NCBI GenBank assembly: GCA_945884695.1
Contig: CAMCYO010000002.1
Location: forward strand, 62,001-126,000
Source of the DNA: Streptomyces griseus
GTDB lineage: Bacteria > Actinomycetota > Actinomycetes > Nanopelagicales > Nanopelagicaceae
Direction of reading: 5' to 3'
DNA length: 64,000 bases
Under the pieces are notes generated by a model that saw nothing but the letters and a program-made list of their open reading frames with translations, was not told the origin of the DNA and searched no databases. Position numbers and translations under genes: made by a program. Of this stretch, positions 24,962-34,110 are shown one piece after another; position 1 is the first letter of the stretch; each line of letters begins with the position of its first letter.

Positions 24962-27238
24962 ATGCGAGCTGCCAGCTCTCTCGTGCACGTCACAGGAAAT
25001 AACCTCAATATCGTTTATGTCGTTCTCGCCATTTCATTAGGCGCCCTCGCCATCGCTTGGGCACTTCGTGCCCAGGTCTTGGCAAACGACGAAGGCACAG
25101 TCAAGATGAAGGAGATCGCTGCCGCCGTACAAGAAGGAGCCGCCGCATACCTTGCGCGCCAGTTCCGCACACTTTCCTATTTCGTAGGAATCGTTTTTCT
25201 TGTTCTCTTTGCACTACCTGGCGCGACTGATATCCGTATCGGCCGTTCAGTCTTTTTCTTAATTGGCGCAGGATTTAGCGCACTTGTTGGATACAACGGA
25301 ATGTGGCTTGCAGTTCGCGCAAACGTGCGCGTTGCAGAAGCCGCTCGTCAAGGTTCTTCAGAGCGCGCAGTCAAAATTGCTTTCCGCACAGGTGGCGTTG
25401 TTGGTATGACAACGGTGGGTCTTGGCCTTGCTGGTGCATCACTTGTTGTGATCATCTATCGCGAAAACGCCCCATCAGTTCTTGAAGGATTTGGTTTCGG
25501 CGCTGCAATGCTTGCAATGTTTATGCGCGTTGGAGGAGGTATTTTCACAAAGGCTGCAGATGTTGGAGCTGACCTGGTTGGTAAAGTAGAGAAGAACATT
25601 CCAGAAGATGACCCACGTAACGCTGCAACAATTGCAGATAACGTTGGCGATAACGTCGGTGACTGTGCTGGTATGGCAGCAGATCTGTTCGAGTCATATG
25701 CCGTGACTCTTGTTGCAGCGCTGATTCTTGGAAAAGCTGGTTTCGGTGATTCAGGACTTATTTTCCCACTGATTATTCCTGCTATCGGAATTATTACCGC
25801 AGTTCTTGGAATCTTCTTAACAAAGATGCGCAAAACTGATAAGAATGCAATGGATTCGATCAACCGTTCATTCTTTACCTCAGCAGTAGTGAGCGCAATT
25901 TTGTCAGGTCTTGCAACATTTGTGTACTTACCAAGCAAGTTCTCACTCCTTACTGGTCTTTCTCCAGAAGCAATTGCATCTGCTGGAAATACAAACCCTC
26001 GCGTTCTAGCAATTGGCGCGGTATTAATCGGCATCGTTCTAGCTGCTGCAATTCAAGTACTTACTGGCTTCTTCACCGCAACAGGTAAGCGTCCAGTAAA
26101 CGATGTTGCTGCTTCATCACAAACAGGTGCTGCAACAGTATTGCTTTCAGGTATTTCCATCGGATTTGAATCTGCTGTGTATTCAGCAATTCTTATTGCA
26201 ACTGCAGTATTTGGAGCCTTCTTGCTAGGTGGCGGAAGCATTGTTTTATCACTCCTTGCAATCGCATTGGCTGGTACTGGTTTACTGACCACTGTAGGCG
26301 TCATTGTTGCTATGGATACATTCGGTCCAATTTCTGACAACGCACAAGGCATCGCTGAAATGTCAGGCGATGTTGAAGGAGAAGGCTCAAAGATCCTTAC
26401 CTCACTTGATGCAGTTGGTAACACAACAAAGGCAATTACTAAGGGAATCGCGATCGCAACTGCAGTACTTGCCGCAACTGCGCTCTTTGGTGCATTTACT
26501 GATGCAATCAAGAAAGCAGTTGAAGATGCAGGGCAAATGGCCGGTAACTTAGCTTCGCAATATCAGGGAATTCTTGACGTTGCTAACCCACGTAACCTTG
26601 TTGGTTTAATTATCGGTGCAGCAGTTGTGTTCCTCTTCTCAGGACTTGCTATCAACGCAGTTTCTCGCGCAGCGGGTGCAGTTGTTGTTGAAGTTCGCAA
26701 GCAATTCATTGAGCATCCAGGAATTATGTTAGGAACTGAAAAACCAGAGTACGGTCGCGTTGTTGATATCTGTACTCGCGATTCACTCCGTGAACTTGCA
26801 ACACCAGGTTTGCTAGCTGTTATGGCGCCAATCGCAGTTGGATTTGGTCTAGGTGTTGGCTCCCTTGGCGCATATCTCGCCGGTGCAATTGGTACCGGAA
26901 CGCTGATGGCCGTATTTCTTTCTAACTCAGGCGGAGCTTGGGATAACGCAAAGAAGATGGTTGAAGATGGTCATTACGGTGGCAAAGGATCTGATGCACA
27001 TGCTGCAACAATCATTGGTGACACTGTTGGAGATCCATTCAAAGACACTGCCGGTCCTGCAATCAACCCACTGATCAAGGTAATGAACTTGGTTGGTCTT
27101 TTGATTACACCAGCAATTGTCAGCATGGCACTTGCCGGGAACACTGGCACGAGTACTGCTATCGGAATCGTGGCATTTTTAATTATTGTTGGCGCGTTAA
27201 TTCATAACCGTCGCAAATCAACTGCCATCGAATACTAA
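24962..27238 (+). CDS. hppA: Proton-pumping membrane pyrophosphatase, K+-independent type
   Basis: A 758-residue protein with about 16 membrane helices. The PPi-binding motifs are DVGADLVGKVEKNIPEDDPRN (near residue 200), TIADNVGDNVGDCAGM, and the late motif NAKKMVEDGHYGGKGSD. The determinant GNTTKAITKG has Lys where K+-dependent enzymes have Ala, which indicates the K+-insensitive H+-pump class. It hydrolyses cytosolic PPi and builds proton-motive force, a common energy-saving device in oligotrophs. GGAGGAG precedes ATG 24962. A monocistronic unit upstream of topA. Confidence 0.98.
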   Translation: MRAASSLVHVTGNNLNIVYVVLAISLGALAIAWALRAQVLANDEGTVKMKEIAAAVQEGAAAYLARQFRTLSYFVGIVFLVLFALPGATDIRIGRSVFFLIGAGFSALVGYNGMWLAVRANVRVAEAARQGSSERAVKIAFRTGGVVGMTTVGLGLAGASLVVIIYRENAPSVLEGFGFGAAMLAMFMRVGGGIFTKAADVGADLVGKVEKNIPEDDPRNAATIADNVGDNVGDCAGMAADLFESYAVTLVAALILGKAGFGDSGLIFPLIIPAIGIITAVLGIFLTKMRKTDKNAMDSINRSFFTSAVVSAILSGLATFVYLPSKFSLLTGLSPEAIASAGNTNPRVLAIGAVLIGIVLAAAIQVLTGFFTATGKRPVNDVAASSQTGAATVLLSGISIGFESAVYSAILIATAVFGAFLLGGGSIVLSLLAIALAGTGLLTTVGVIVAMDTFGPISDNAQGIAEMSGDVEGEGSKILTSLDAVGNTTKAITKGIAIATAVLAATALFGAFTDAIKKAVEDAGQMAGNLASQYQGILDVANPRNLVGLIIGAAVVFLFSGLAINAVSRAAGAVVVEVRKQFIEHPGIMLGTEKPEYGRVVDICTRDSLRELATPGLLAVMAPIAVGFGLGVGSLGAYLAGAIGTGTLMAVFLSNSGGAWDNAKKMVEDGHYGGKGSDAHAATIIGDTVGDPFKDTAGPAINPLIKVMNLVGLLITPAIVSMALAGNTGTSTAIGIVAFLIIVGALIHNRRKSTAIEY

Positions 27239-27259
27239 GAAATACTCAAGGCTTTCCCA

Positions 27260-30052
27260 TTGAGTAAAGAGTTTAAGAAGCTGGTGATTGTCGAATCACC
27301 AGCGAAGGCTCGAAAAATTGGCGGCTACCTCGGCGATGATTACATCGTCGAGGCTAGCGTCGGCCATATTCGTGATTTACCTCAGCGCGCTGCAGATATC
27401 CCGAAAGAATATAAAGGGATTGCGTGGGCTAAAGAGGGTGTAAACATTGAAGAAGACTTCGCACCGTTATATGTCATTAACCCTGATAAGAAAGCGAAAG
27501 TTGCTGAATTAAAGGAGTTAATGAAAGGCGCAGACGAGCTCATTCTGGCAACGGACGAAGACCGCGAAGGCGAAGCAATTGCTTGGCACTTAGTAGAAGT
27601 CCTTAAACCAAAGATTCCTATCAAGCGCATGGTCTTTAATGAAATTACAAAAGAGGCGATTCAGAAAGCAGTCAGCGAAACTCGCGATCTGGATTATCAC
27701 TTGATCGATGCGCAGGAAACTCGTCGCGTATTAGACCGCCTCTTTGGTTATCGCTTGTCACCAGTTTTGTGGAAGAAAGTAATGCCTCGCATTTCGGCAG
27801 GCCGTGTGCAATCTGTTGCGACGCGATTAATTGTTGAAAAAGAGCGCGAACGTATGGCTTTTATTTCCTCATCTTGGTGGGATCTCACTGCGCAATGCGA
27901 ACTTGGTTTTAACGCTCGCCTCATAGGTTTAGATGGCAAGAAAGTAGCAGCAACAAGTGATTTTGGCGCAGATGGCGCAGTGAAAGAAAAATCTGCTGCC
28001 AACATCTTGTTATTGGATGAAAGCTCAGCGCGTCATTTAGTTGACTCGCTTAAATCCTCATCCCTTAGCGTTAAATCAATTGAAGATTCACCTCGTACCG
28101 AGCGCCCTAAACCTCCATTTACTACGTCAACGTTGCAACAAGATGCCGGTGGGCGTTTAGGTTGGGGCGCACAAATTACGATGCGTGTTGCACAGCGCTT
28201 ATATGAAAACGGCTACATCACCTATATGCGTACCGACTCAGTCAATCTTTCAGAGCGAGCAATTAACGCTGCACGTAATTCTGCCAAAGCTCTTTACGGC
28301 GCAGACCATGTCGCAGAGGCACCACGTACATACGTTGGCAAAAGTAAGAATGCACAAGAAGCGCACGAAGCTATTAGACCAGCGGGAGATGTATTTAAAA
28401 CTCCCGGCGAATTAGCACCAGAACTTTCACGTGATGAGTTTGCACTCTATGACTTGATTTGGAAGCGCACCGTTGCATCACAGATGGCCGATGCTAAGAA
28501 GATGCAGATGCGTGTCGATTTTGATGCAAAAACAAACGATGGCAAAGAGGCAACATTCCGCGCCAATGGTTCTGTTGTCACCTTCCCTGGTTTTCTCGCA
28601 GCGTATGAAGATGTCACCGATGAAAAAGTTGATGAAGAATCAGAAGATCGTCGCTTGCCCGCAATGACTGTGGGCCAGGCGATAAAAGTGAGCGAATACA
28701 GTTGCGAAGGCCATGATACAAAGCCACCTGCTCGATATACAGAGCCAACGTTGGTGAAGAAGCTAGAAGAACTTGGTATTGGTCGACCATCAACTTTTGC
28801 ATCGATCATTCAAACAATTCAAGATCGTGGTTACGTGTACAAACGAGGTCGTGCACTCGTACCGGCATTTTTAGCATTTTCCGTTACAGGACTACTTGAA
28901 ACTCACTTTACAAAACTTGTGGATTACGAGTTCACAGCAAGTATGGAAGAGGATTTAGACAAGATCGCCTCAGGTGAGGCACAACGTGTCGATTGGTTAC
29001 GTGATTTCTTCTACGGCCACGATGGTCAACCAGGGTTGAGCGAACTCAGCGCAGACTTAGGCGTTATTGATGCTCGTGCAACAAACACCATGAACTTGAG
29101 CGACACTATTGAAATTCGCGTGGGCCGATATGGCGCGTACTTGCAACAAAACCTTCCTAATGAAGAGCGCAAGCTTGCAAACATTCCTGAAACTATGGCA
29201 CCTGATGAGTTAACACTAGCCGTAGCAATTGAATTATTAGCAGCACCATCAGGTGAGCGCGAATTGGGAATTGATCCAGCAACCAATTTACCGATCATTG
29301 CAAAGTCAGGACGCTTTGGTCCTTACGTTACTGAAGTATTCCCAGAAGTTGTTTTAGCAGAAGGTGAAAAGAAAAAGCGTAAGAAAGCAGATGCTCCAAA
29401 ACCAAAGACTGCATCCCTTCTTTCAACAATGACGCTAGATACAATCACATGGGAAGACGCACTGCGTTTACTTTCTTTACCAAGGACACTCGGCACGGAT
29501 TCAACAACGGGTGAAGATATCACTGTGCAAAACGGTCGTTATGGTCCTTACTTAAAACGCGGTGTTGATTCGCGAACACTGACAAGTGAAGAACAACTCT
29601 TTTCACTATCCATGGAAGAAGCACTTGAGATTTATTCCAAACCTAAAGAGCGCCGTCGCGGTGTTGCAAAGCCACCACTAAAGGAACTTGGCGTAGACCC
29701 CGGAACACAAAAGCCTGTCATTGTTAAAGATGGTCGCTTTGGTATGTATGTCACTGATGGAGAATCAAATGCAACACTTCGTCGCGGTGACACGTTAGAA
29801 GGTTTGACGTTAGATCGCGCTCTTGAATTATTAGCGGGCCGACGTGCGTGGGAAGCCGAAAATGGTGGGGTAACACGCGTAAAGAAATCTTCACGCAAGA
29901 AAGCAGCTAGCGCTGGTAAGCCTGCAAAGAAGGCATCACGTGCAAAGAAGTCCGCACCAACACTCACGAAAAATGTAGTTAGCGGCGCAGGCGCTAAAGC
30001 CAAAGCCAAGAAAGCTGCGACGGGTAAAGCAAAAGCAAAATCTGAGGGTTAA
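27260..30052 (+). CDS. topA: DNA topoisomerase I
   Basis: A 930-residue type IA topoisomerase. It has a Toprim domain (KLVIVESPAKARKI at 7-20; ATDEDREGEAIAWHL with the DxDxE acid triad), the catalytic Tyr in YITYMRTDSVNLS, and several C-terminal repeats of the TopoI_Ter type (GRYGAYLQ, GRFGPYV, GRYGPYL, GRFGMYV). A Lys/Ala-rich tail of about 50 residues replaces zinc fingers, as in other actinobacteria. TTG start at 27260 with AAGG upstream. The stop overlaps the end of the convergent toxin gene by 4 bp. Confidence 0.97.
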   Translation: MSKEFKKLVIVESPAKARKIGGYLGDDYIVEASVGHIRDLPQRAADIPKEYKGIAWAKEGVNIEEDFAPLYVINPDKKAKVAELKELMKGADELILATDEDREGEAIAWHLVEVLKPKIPIKRMVFNEITKEAIQKAVSETRDLDYHLIDAQETRRVLDRLFGYRLSPVLWKKVMPRISAGRVQSVATRLIVEKERERMAFISSSWWDLTAQCELGFNARLIGLDGKKVAATSDFGADGAVKEKSAANILLLDESSARHLVDSLKSSSLSVKSIEDSPRTERPKPPFTTSTLQQDAGGRLGWGAQITMRVAQRLYENGYITYMRTDSVNLSERAINAARNSAKALYGADHVAEAPRTYVGKSKNAQEAHEAIRPAGDVFKTPGELAPELSRDEFALYDLIWKRTVASQMADAKKMQMRVDFDAKTNDGKEATFRANGSVVTFPGFLAAYEDVTDEKVDEESEDRRLPAMTVGQAIKVSEYSCEGHDTKPPARYTEPTLVKKLEELGIGRPSTFASIIQTIQDRGYVYKRGRALVPAFLAFSVTGLLETHFTKLVDYEFTASMEEDLDKIASGEAQRVDWLRDFFYGHDGQPGLSELSADLGVIDARATNTMNLSDTIEIRVGRYGAYLQQNLPNEERKLANIPETMAPDELTLAVAIELLAAPSGERELGIDPATNLPIIAKSGRFGPYVTEVFPEVVLAEGEKKKRKKADAPKPKTASLLSTMTLDTITWEDALRLLSLPRTLGTDSTTGEDITVQNGRYGPYLKRGVDSRTLTSEEQLFSLSMEEALEIYSKPKERRRGVAKPPLKELGVDPGTQKPVIVKDGRFGMYVTDGESNATLRRGDTLEGLTLDRALELLAGRRAWEAENGGVTRVKKSSRKKAASAGKPAKKASRAKKSAPTLTKNVVSGAGAKAKAKKAATGKAKAKSEG

Positions 30053-30438
30053 GCTCCGGGAGAAACAACGCTTAAGCCCAGAGCTTTTGCATTTTTAGAC
30101 ATTTCTTTATCGTATGTAATAACACCATTGATTACCTGTTGTAATGAGAGTGCAGTTGCAACGTGTATTGCATCCAGGGTGCGAAGTGAAATGTCGGAAG
30201 TGAAATTTTCTGCAATATATAAAATTGATGGACTGATGTCGACGCTATGAAGTGCACCAAGTACTTTCTTTGCAAGTGGGGCTAAAGAAGATGCACTTAC
30301 AGTGACCGTGCGCATCACCTCTACGCGAGATATTTCTGAGGTGAGTAAGTTTTCAGAAATATACTCTTTAAGGTGAGGGGATTCCCTTTCAGCGACAATC
30401 AGTTTGATGATTGCAGAGCTATCGATATACCAACTCAA
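30049..30438 (-). CDS. vapC: PIN-domain toxin (VapC-like ribonuclease)
   Basis: A 129-residue PIN protein. The conserved acidic residues are visible at Asp6 (YIDSSAI), Glu40 (SRVEVMR), Asp89 (LDAIHVATA) and Asp110 (TYDKEM), forming the Mg-dependent RNase site. It is directly downstream of the antitoxin with an ATGA overlap, the usual toxin-antitoxin arrangement. All catalytic residues are intact, so it should be active. The likely target is tRNA or rRNA, by family knowledge. Confidence 0.92.
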   Translation of the reverse strand: MSWYIDSSAIIKLIVAERESPHLKEYISENLLTSEISRVEVMRTVTVSASSLAPLAKKVLGALHSVDISPSILYIAENFTSDISLRTLDAIHVATALSLQQVINGVITYDKEMSKNAKALGLSVVSPGA

Positions 30439-30764
30439 AATCGTGATGCAGCTCTATTGTCGAGAAGTATCTGAGAAAGGGGTTTATCGCCTACGTATTT
30501 CTGTGTTGGAATTTTTAAAACATGGTGTGGATCGCGCGGTGCTCTAATTAGGTGGGCAGATAAGAATTCTTCGTATAAAGATTTTGTTGGCGGGACAAGT
30601 CGTGCAACGAGGTTACCTCGATCGGTAATTTCGATAATTTCACCAGCACTCACGTGTGCTAATAATTTCGATGCAGACTGGCGAAGCTCGCGAACGCCTG
30701 CACTCCTACCTTGCTTTGATTTCTCATTCTTTTTGCGCGCTGTGGCCACAGCCCAACTTAGCAC
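30435..30764 (-). CDS. vapB: Phd/YefM-type antitoxin of the PIN toxin
   Basis: A protein of up to 109 residues. A basic N-terminal extension (ARKKNEKSKQG) is followed by the Phd/YefM DNA-binding fold GVRELRQSASKLLAHVSAGE, IIEITDRGNLVARLVPP, and a C-terminal tail (residues 60-109) that would wrap the toxin. Start is uncertain: GTG 30764 (used here) or GTG 30749. The pair probably autorepresses through the inverted repeat at 30767-30796, just upstream. Confidence 0.85.
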   Translation of the reverse strand: MLSWAVATARKKNEKSKQGRSAGVRELRQSASKLLAHVSAGEIIEITDRGNLVARLVPPTKSLYEEFLSAHLIRAPRDPHHVLKIPTQKYVGDKPLSQILLDNRAASRF

Positions 30765-30766
30765 AG

Positions 30767-30796
30767 ATGTAGCACATAAGGATTAAAGTGCTACAT
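30767..30796. promoter_or_regulatory. Operator-like inverted repeat between antitoxin and MFS-TMK genes
   Basis: ATGTAGCAC (30767-30775), 12 bp, GTGCTACAT (30788-30796) is a perfect 9-bp dyad. It lies 2 bp upstream of the antitoxin GTG at 30764 and covers the first possible GTG (30788) of the divergent MFS-TMK frame. Dyads of this size at this position are typical antitoxin/TA-complex operators. Confidence 0.8.
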
Positions 30797-32932
30797 ATTC
30801 GGCGCATCAACGCTCACACCAGCGCCCGATACGCTTACCTCGTGGCACGAACTCTTCCAACTCCGGCGGCTCCTGGCCCCGATCAAACACGTGGCGTTAT
30901 GGCTATTCCCGCCTTTGCGCGCTTGTGGCGAGCTATGGCATTTTCATCCCTTGGAGATTGGTTAGGACTTCTTGCAACAACAGCGCTAGCCCAACAACTC
31001 TCGGGCGGAAGTTATGCAAAAGCTAACTTTGCAATCGCAGGTGTATTTATTGCGCGTTTACTACCCTCAGTATTTTTGGGCCCATTAGCTGGAGTTATTG
31101 CCGATCGCTTTGATCGCAGAAAATTGATGGTGGCTTGCGACATCATCCGTTGCGGGCTCTATATCTCAATTCCTATTGTTGCAAACTTTGTCTGGCTCTA
31201 CACAGCAACAATTTTGGTCGAATGCGTAACCCTTTTCTGGTCACCGGCTAAAGAGGCAACAGTTCCGAATTTAGTTCCTAAAGAAAAGCTTGAAGGCGCC
31301 AATCAAGTTTCACTCTTGGCCGCATACGGAACAGCCCCAATTGCAGCAGGTCTTTTCTCGCTTCTTGCTTTAATTGCAGGTTCTTTGGCCGGCACGGTTC
31401 CATTTTTTGCCAGTAACTCTGTGGATTTGGCTCTTTATATCAACGCAGTAAGTTTTGCATTTTGCGCTTGGACTGTTTGGGGGCTTCGAGAAATTCCTCA
31501 AGGCGCTGCTGCAAAAACTGCAGGAGATGTTGGAGTAGCAAAATCATTGCTCGAGGGATGGCGCTTTGTTAGTTCTTCAAAAATTATTCGTGGCCTTATT
31601 GTTGGAATGGTCGGCGCATTTATTGCAGCGGGCGCCGTCATTGGCCTTGCGCGCACATTTGTAGGAGATCTGGGCGGTGGAGATGCTGCTTACGGCGTGC
31701 TCTTTGGCTCAGTATTTACAGGCCTTGCAAGCGGTATTGCATTTGGCCCAAAGGTCTTCGCTCAATTCTCTCGTCGCCGTTTATTTGGCGCATCACTGAC
31801 AATTGCTGGAATCTTCTTAGTACTCCTTGCCTCCATCCCTAACCTCGTTATTGCAGTCATTGTCGTTGTATTGCTTGGCGCATTTTCTGGAATCTGCTGG
31901 GTTACGGGCTTCACGATGCTAGGGATGGAAGTCCAGGACGAAGTTCGGGGACGCACATTTGCCTTCATGCAGTCTTTAATTCGAGTCACACTTGTCGCGG
32001 TATTGGCTATTTCTCCACTTATTGCAGCAGCTGTGGGAGAGCACACATTTAAATTTCAAAATACTCAAGTGAGCTATAACGGAGCTGCAATAACTATCCT
32101 TATTGCTGGATTGATTGCCTCACTGATTGGCGCTGTTTCTTACAAACAAATGAAAGATCGTCCAAATATTTCACTCTGGAGTGATATCGCTAGTGCACTT
32201 AAAGGTGAGCTTGGTTCTATTACTGGGGCAACAACAAAAGGTTTATTCATTGCTTTCGAAGGCGGCGAAGGTTCAGGCAAATCAACACAGACAAAATTGT
32301 TAAAGAAGTGGTTAGAGGATCAAAGCCATGGCGTTGTTTTAAGCCGCGAACCTGGCGGAACTCCATTAGGAAATGATTTGCGAGATATTTTGTTATCTCA
32401 TAAGACCGGAGCAATTTCACCAAGAGCTGAGGCGTTGCTCTATGCAGCCGACCGCGCACATCATGTTTATTCAGTTATCAGACCAGCGCTAGCCAACGGC
32501 GATATTGTGATTACCGATCGCTACTTTGATTCATCCATTGCATATCAAGGTGCCGGCCGCGTATTAGAACCAGGTGAAGTTGCACGTATTTCCCGTTGGG
32601 CAACGGAATCACTTTTCCCAACACTGACAATCATTCTAGATATGCCAGCAGAAGTTGGCTTAAGTCGCTTAAAGAAGTTTGATCGCTTAGAGGCCGAACC
32701 ACTTGCCTTCCACGAGCGAATTCGTCAAGAGTATCTGCAGTTAGCGCTTTTGGACCCAGAGAGATATTTAGTTGTTAACGCGCAGATGAGCGTTGAAGAT
32801 ATTCATAAATCAATTATTTCTCGCGTTGCAGAATTGCCGGCGCTGAGCAAAGTTCCTAAGAAAGAAAAGGTGAGCCGACGTCCGCATCCTTTGCGGGCAA
32901 TCGCAAAAGCGAGTAAGAAAGTTAAGAAGTAA
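30788..32932 (+). CDS. tmk: MFS transporter-thymidylate kinase fusion protein
   Basis: A 714-residue fusion. Residues about 40-470 are a 12-helix major-facilitator permease, with the A-like loop GVIADRFDRRKLM between helices 2 and 3. From residue 485 a complete dTMP kinase follows: P-loop FEGGEGSGKST, DR[Y/F]-type motif ITDRYFDSSIAYQGAGR, the LID region and a Lys/Arg-rich tail. Such MFS-TMK fusions are known in other actinobacteria. Start is uncertain: GTG 30788 overlaps the TA operator, and ATG 30899 (AIPAFARLWRAM) would still include all membrane helices. The kinase forms dTDP; the permease substrate is unknown. Coupled to holB. Confidence 0.9.
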   Translation: MLHIRRINAHTSARYAYLVARTLPTPAAPGPDQTRGVMAIPAFARLWRAMAFSSLGDWLGLLATTALAQQLSGGSYAKANFAIAGVFIARLLPSVFLGPLAGVIADRFDRRKLMVACDIIRCGLYISIPIVANFVWLYTATILVECVTLFWSPAKEATVPNLVPKEKLEGANQVSLLAAYGTAPIAAGLFSLLALIAGSLAGTVPFFASNSVDLALYINAVSFAFCAWTVWGLREIPQGAAAKTAGDVGVAKSLLEGWRFVSSSKIIRGLIVGMVGAFIAAGAVIGLARTFVGDLGGGDAAYGVLFGSVFTGLASGIAFGPKVFAQFSRRRLFGASLTIAGIFLVLLASIPNLVIAVIVVVLLGAFSGICWVTGFTMLGMEVQDEVRGRTFAFMQSLIRVTLVAVLAISPLIAAAVGEHTFKFQNTQVSYNGAAITILIAGLIASLIGAVSYKQMKDRPNISLWSDIASALKGELGSITGATTKGLFIAFEGGEGSGKSTQTKLLKKWLEDQSHGVVLSREPGGTPLGNDLRDILLSHKTGAISPRAEALLYAADRAHHVYSVIRPALANGDIVITDRYFDSSIAYQGAGRVLEPGEVARISRWATESLFPTLTIILDMPAEVGLSRLKKFDRLEAEPLAFHERIRQEYLQLALLDPERYLVVNAQMSVEDIHKSIISRVAELPALSKVPKKEKVSRRPHPLRAIAKASKKVKK

Positions 32933-32934
32933 CC

Positions 32935-34110
32935 ATGAGCGTCTTTGATCTTCTTATCGGACAAGGACACATCGTTAGTGCGCTTAGCGATGCAATTACA
33001 TCTGCGCGCAACGGCGGCGAAACTCAAGAGATGACACATGCATGGTTATTTACTGGCCCTCCCGGAAGTGGCCGATCAAGTGCAGCGTTGGCATTTGCTG
33101 CGGGCCTTGTCTGTCCGCAAGGTGGGTGTGGTGATTGCATTGAATGCCGCACAGCTATGGATGGTATTCATGGCGACGTTGAAGTGATTAAGACAGAAGG
33201 TTTATCCATCAAGATAGATGAAATCCGTGAGCTATTAGTGCGCGTTGCATGGGCACCAAGTGTTGCTCCATGGCGCGTTGTTGTGATGGAAGATGCTGAT
33301 CGCCTCACTGAATCTGCAGGAAACGCGTTATTGAAAGCAATTGAAGAACCAGGTGCAAGTACTGTCTGGTTGTTATGTGCGCCGACTTTGCACGACGTTC
33401 TCCCAACAATTAGATCGCGTGCACGCCATTTACAATTGCGCACGCCAAGCACCGAAGATGTCACGAAAGTTTTAATAGAACGTGATGGAGTTTCGCCAGC
33501 AATGGCTGACTTCGCAGCGCGCGCCAGCCAAGGACATATTGGGCGTGCTCGACACTTAGCAACAGATGACGCAGTGAGGTCTCGCCGCAATTCGATTATG
33601 AAATTGCCTTTTGGGTTGTCCAATATTGCTTTGGCATATAAGGCAGCTGGAGTGCTTGTTGATTTAGCAACAGCGGAGGCTAATGCCTTTTCAGAGATGA
33701 AAGATGAACAAGAATCCCAAGAATTGGCACAAGCGTGGGGACAAGGTGCAACTGGTCGCGGAATGGTGAGCGGCGGATCTAAAGCGCTTAAAGAGTTAGA
33801 AAAAGAGCAGAAGTCGCGAGCAACGCGAATGGTGAGAGATTCTCTCGATGGTTCGCTTTTGGATTTAGCAACTCTCTATCGCGATGTCATGATGGCACAA
33901 GCGGGAATTTCAGATACATTTATCAATAACGATTTAGCAGAGCAGATTTTGCGAATAGCACAAAACACGACTCCTGAGGCAACGCTAGAAAAAATCGCGG
34001 CAATTATGCAGGCACGCACAAATTTGAGTTTTAACTCCGCACCACTTTTAACAATGGAGGCTTTGATGTGCATACTTGCAGAACCTTCACACCATGCCTC
34101 CGCGGTTTAG
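32935..34110 (+). CDS. holB: DNA polymerase III delta' subunit
   Basis: A 391-residue clamp-loader AAA+ subunit. It has P-loop-like GPPGSGRSSAALAFA (Arg-Ser instead of Lys-Thr/Ser, consistent with a non-hydrolysing delta' role), a zinc module in CPQGGCGDCIECR, Walker-B-like VVVMEDADRLTESAGNALLKAIEEP and the sensor-1 region VWLLCAPTLHDVLPTIRSRAR (SRC motif as SRA). It is 2 nt after tmk, the classic tmk-holB arrangement. The end overlaps the next gene. Confidence 0.95.
   Translation: MSVFDLLIGQGHIVSALSDAITSARNGGETQEMTHAWLFTGPPGSGRSSAALAFAAGLVCPQGGCGDCIECRTAMDGIHGDVEVIKTEGLSIKIDEIRELLVRVAWAPSVAPWRVVVMEDADRLTESAGNALLKAIEEPGASTVWLLCAPTLHDVLPTIRSRARHLQLRTPSTEDVTKVLIERDGVSPAMADFAARASQGHIGRARHLATDDAVRSRRNSIMKLPFGLSNIALAYKAAGVLVDLATAEANAFSEMKDEQESQELAQAWGQGATGRGMVSGGSKALKELEKEQKSRATRMVRDSLDGSLLDLATLYRDVMMAQAGISDTFINNDLAEQILRIAQNTTPEATLEKIAAIMQARTNLSFNSAPLLTMEALMCILAEPSHHASAV

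Noticed and set aside
25456..26511. Long antisense frames (192 and 152 codons) inside hppA
   Set aside because: They are artefacts of Ala/Gly-rich codon patterns on the opposite strand of a highly conserved gene.
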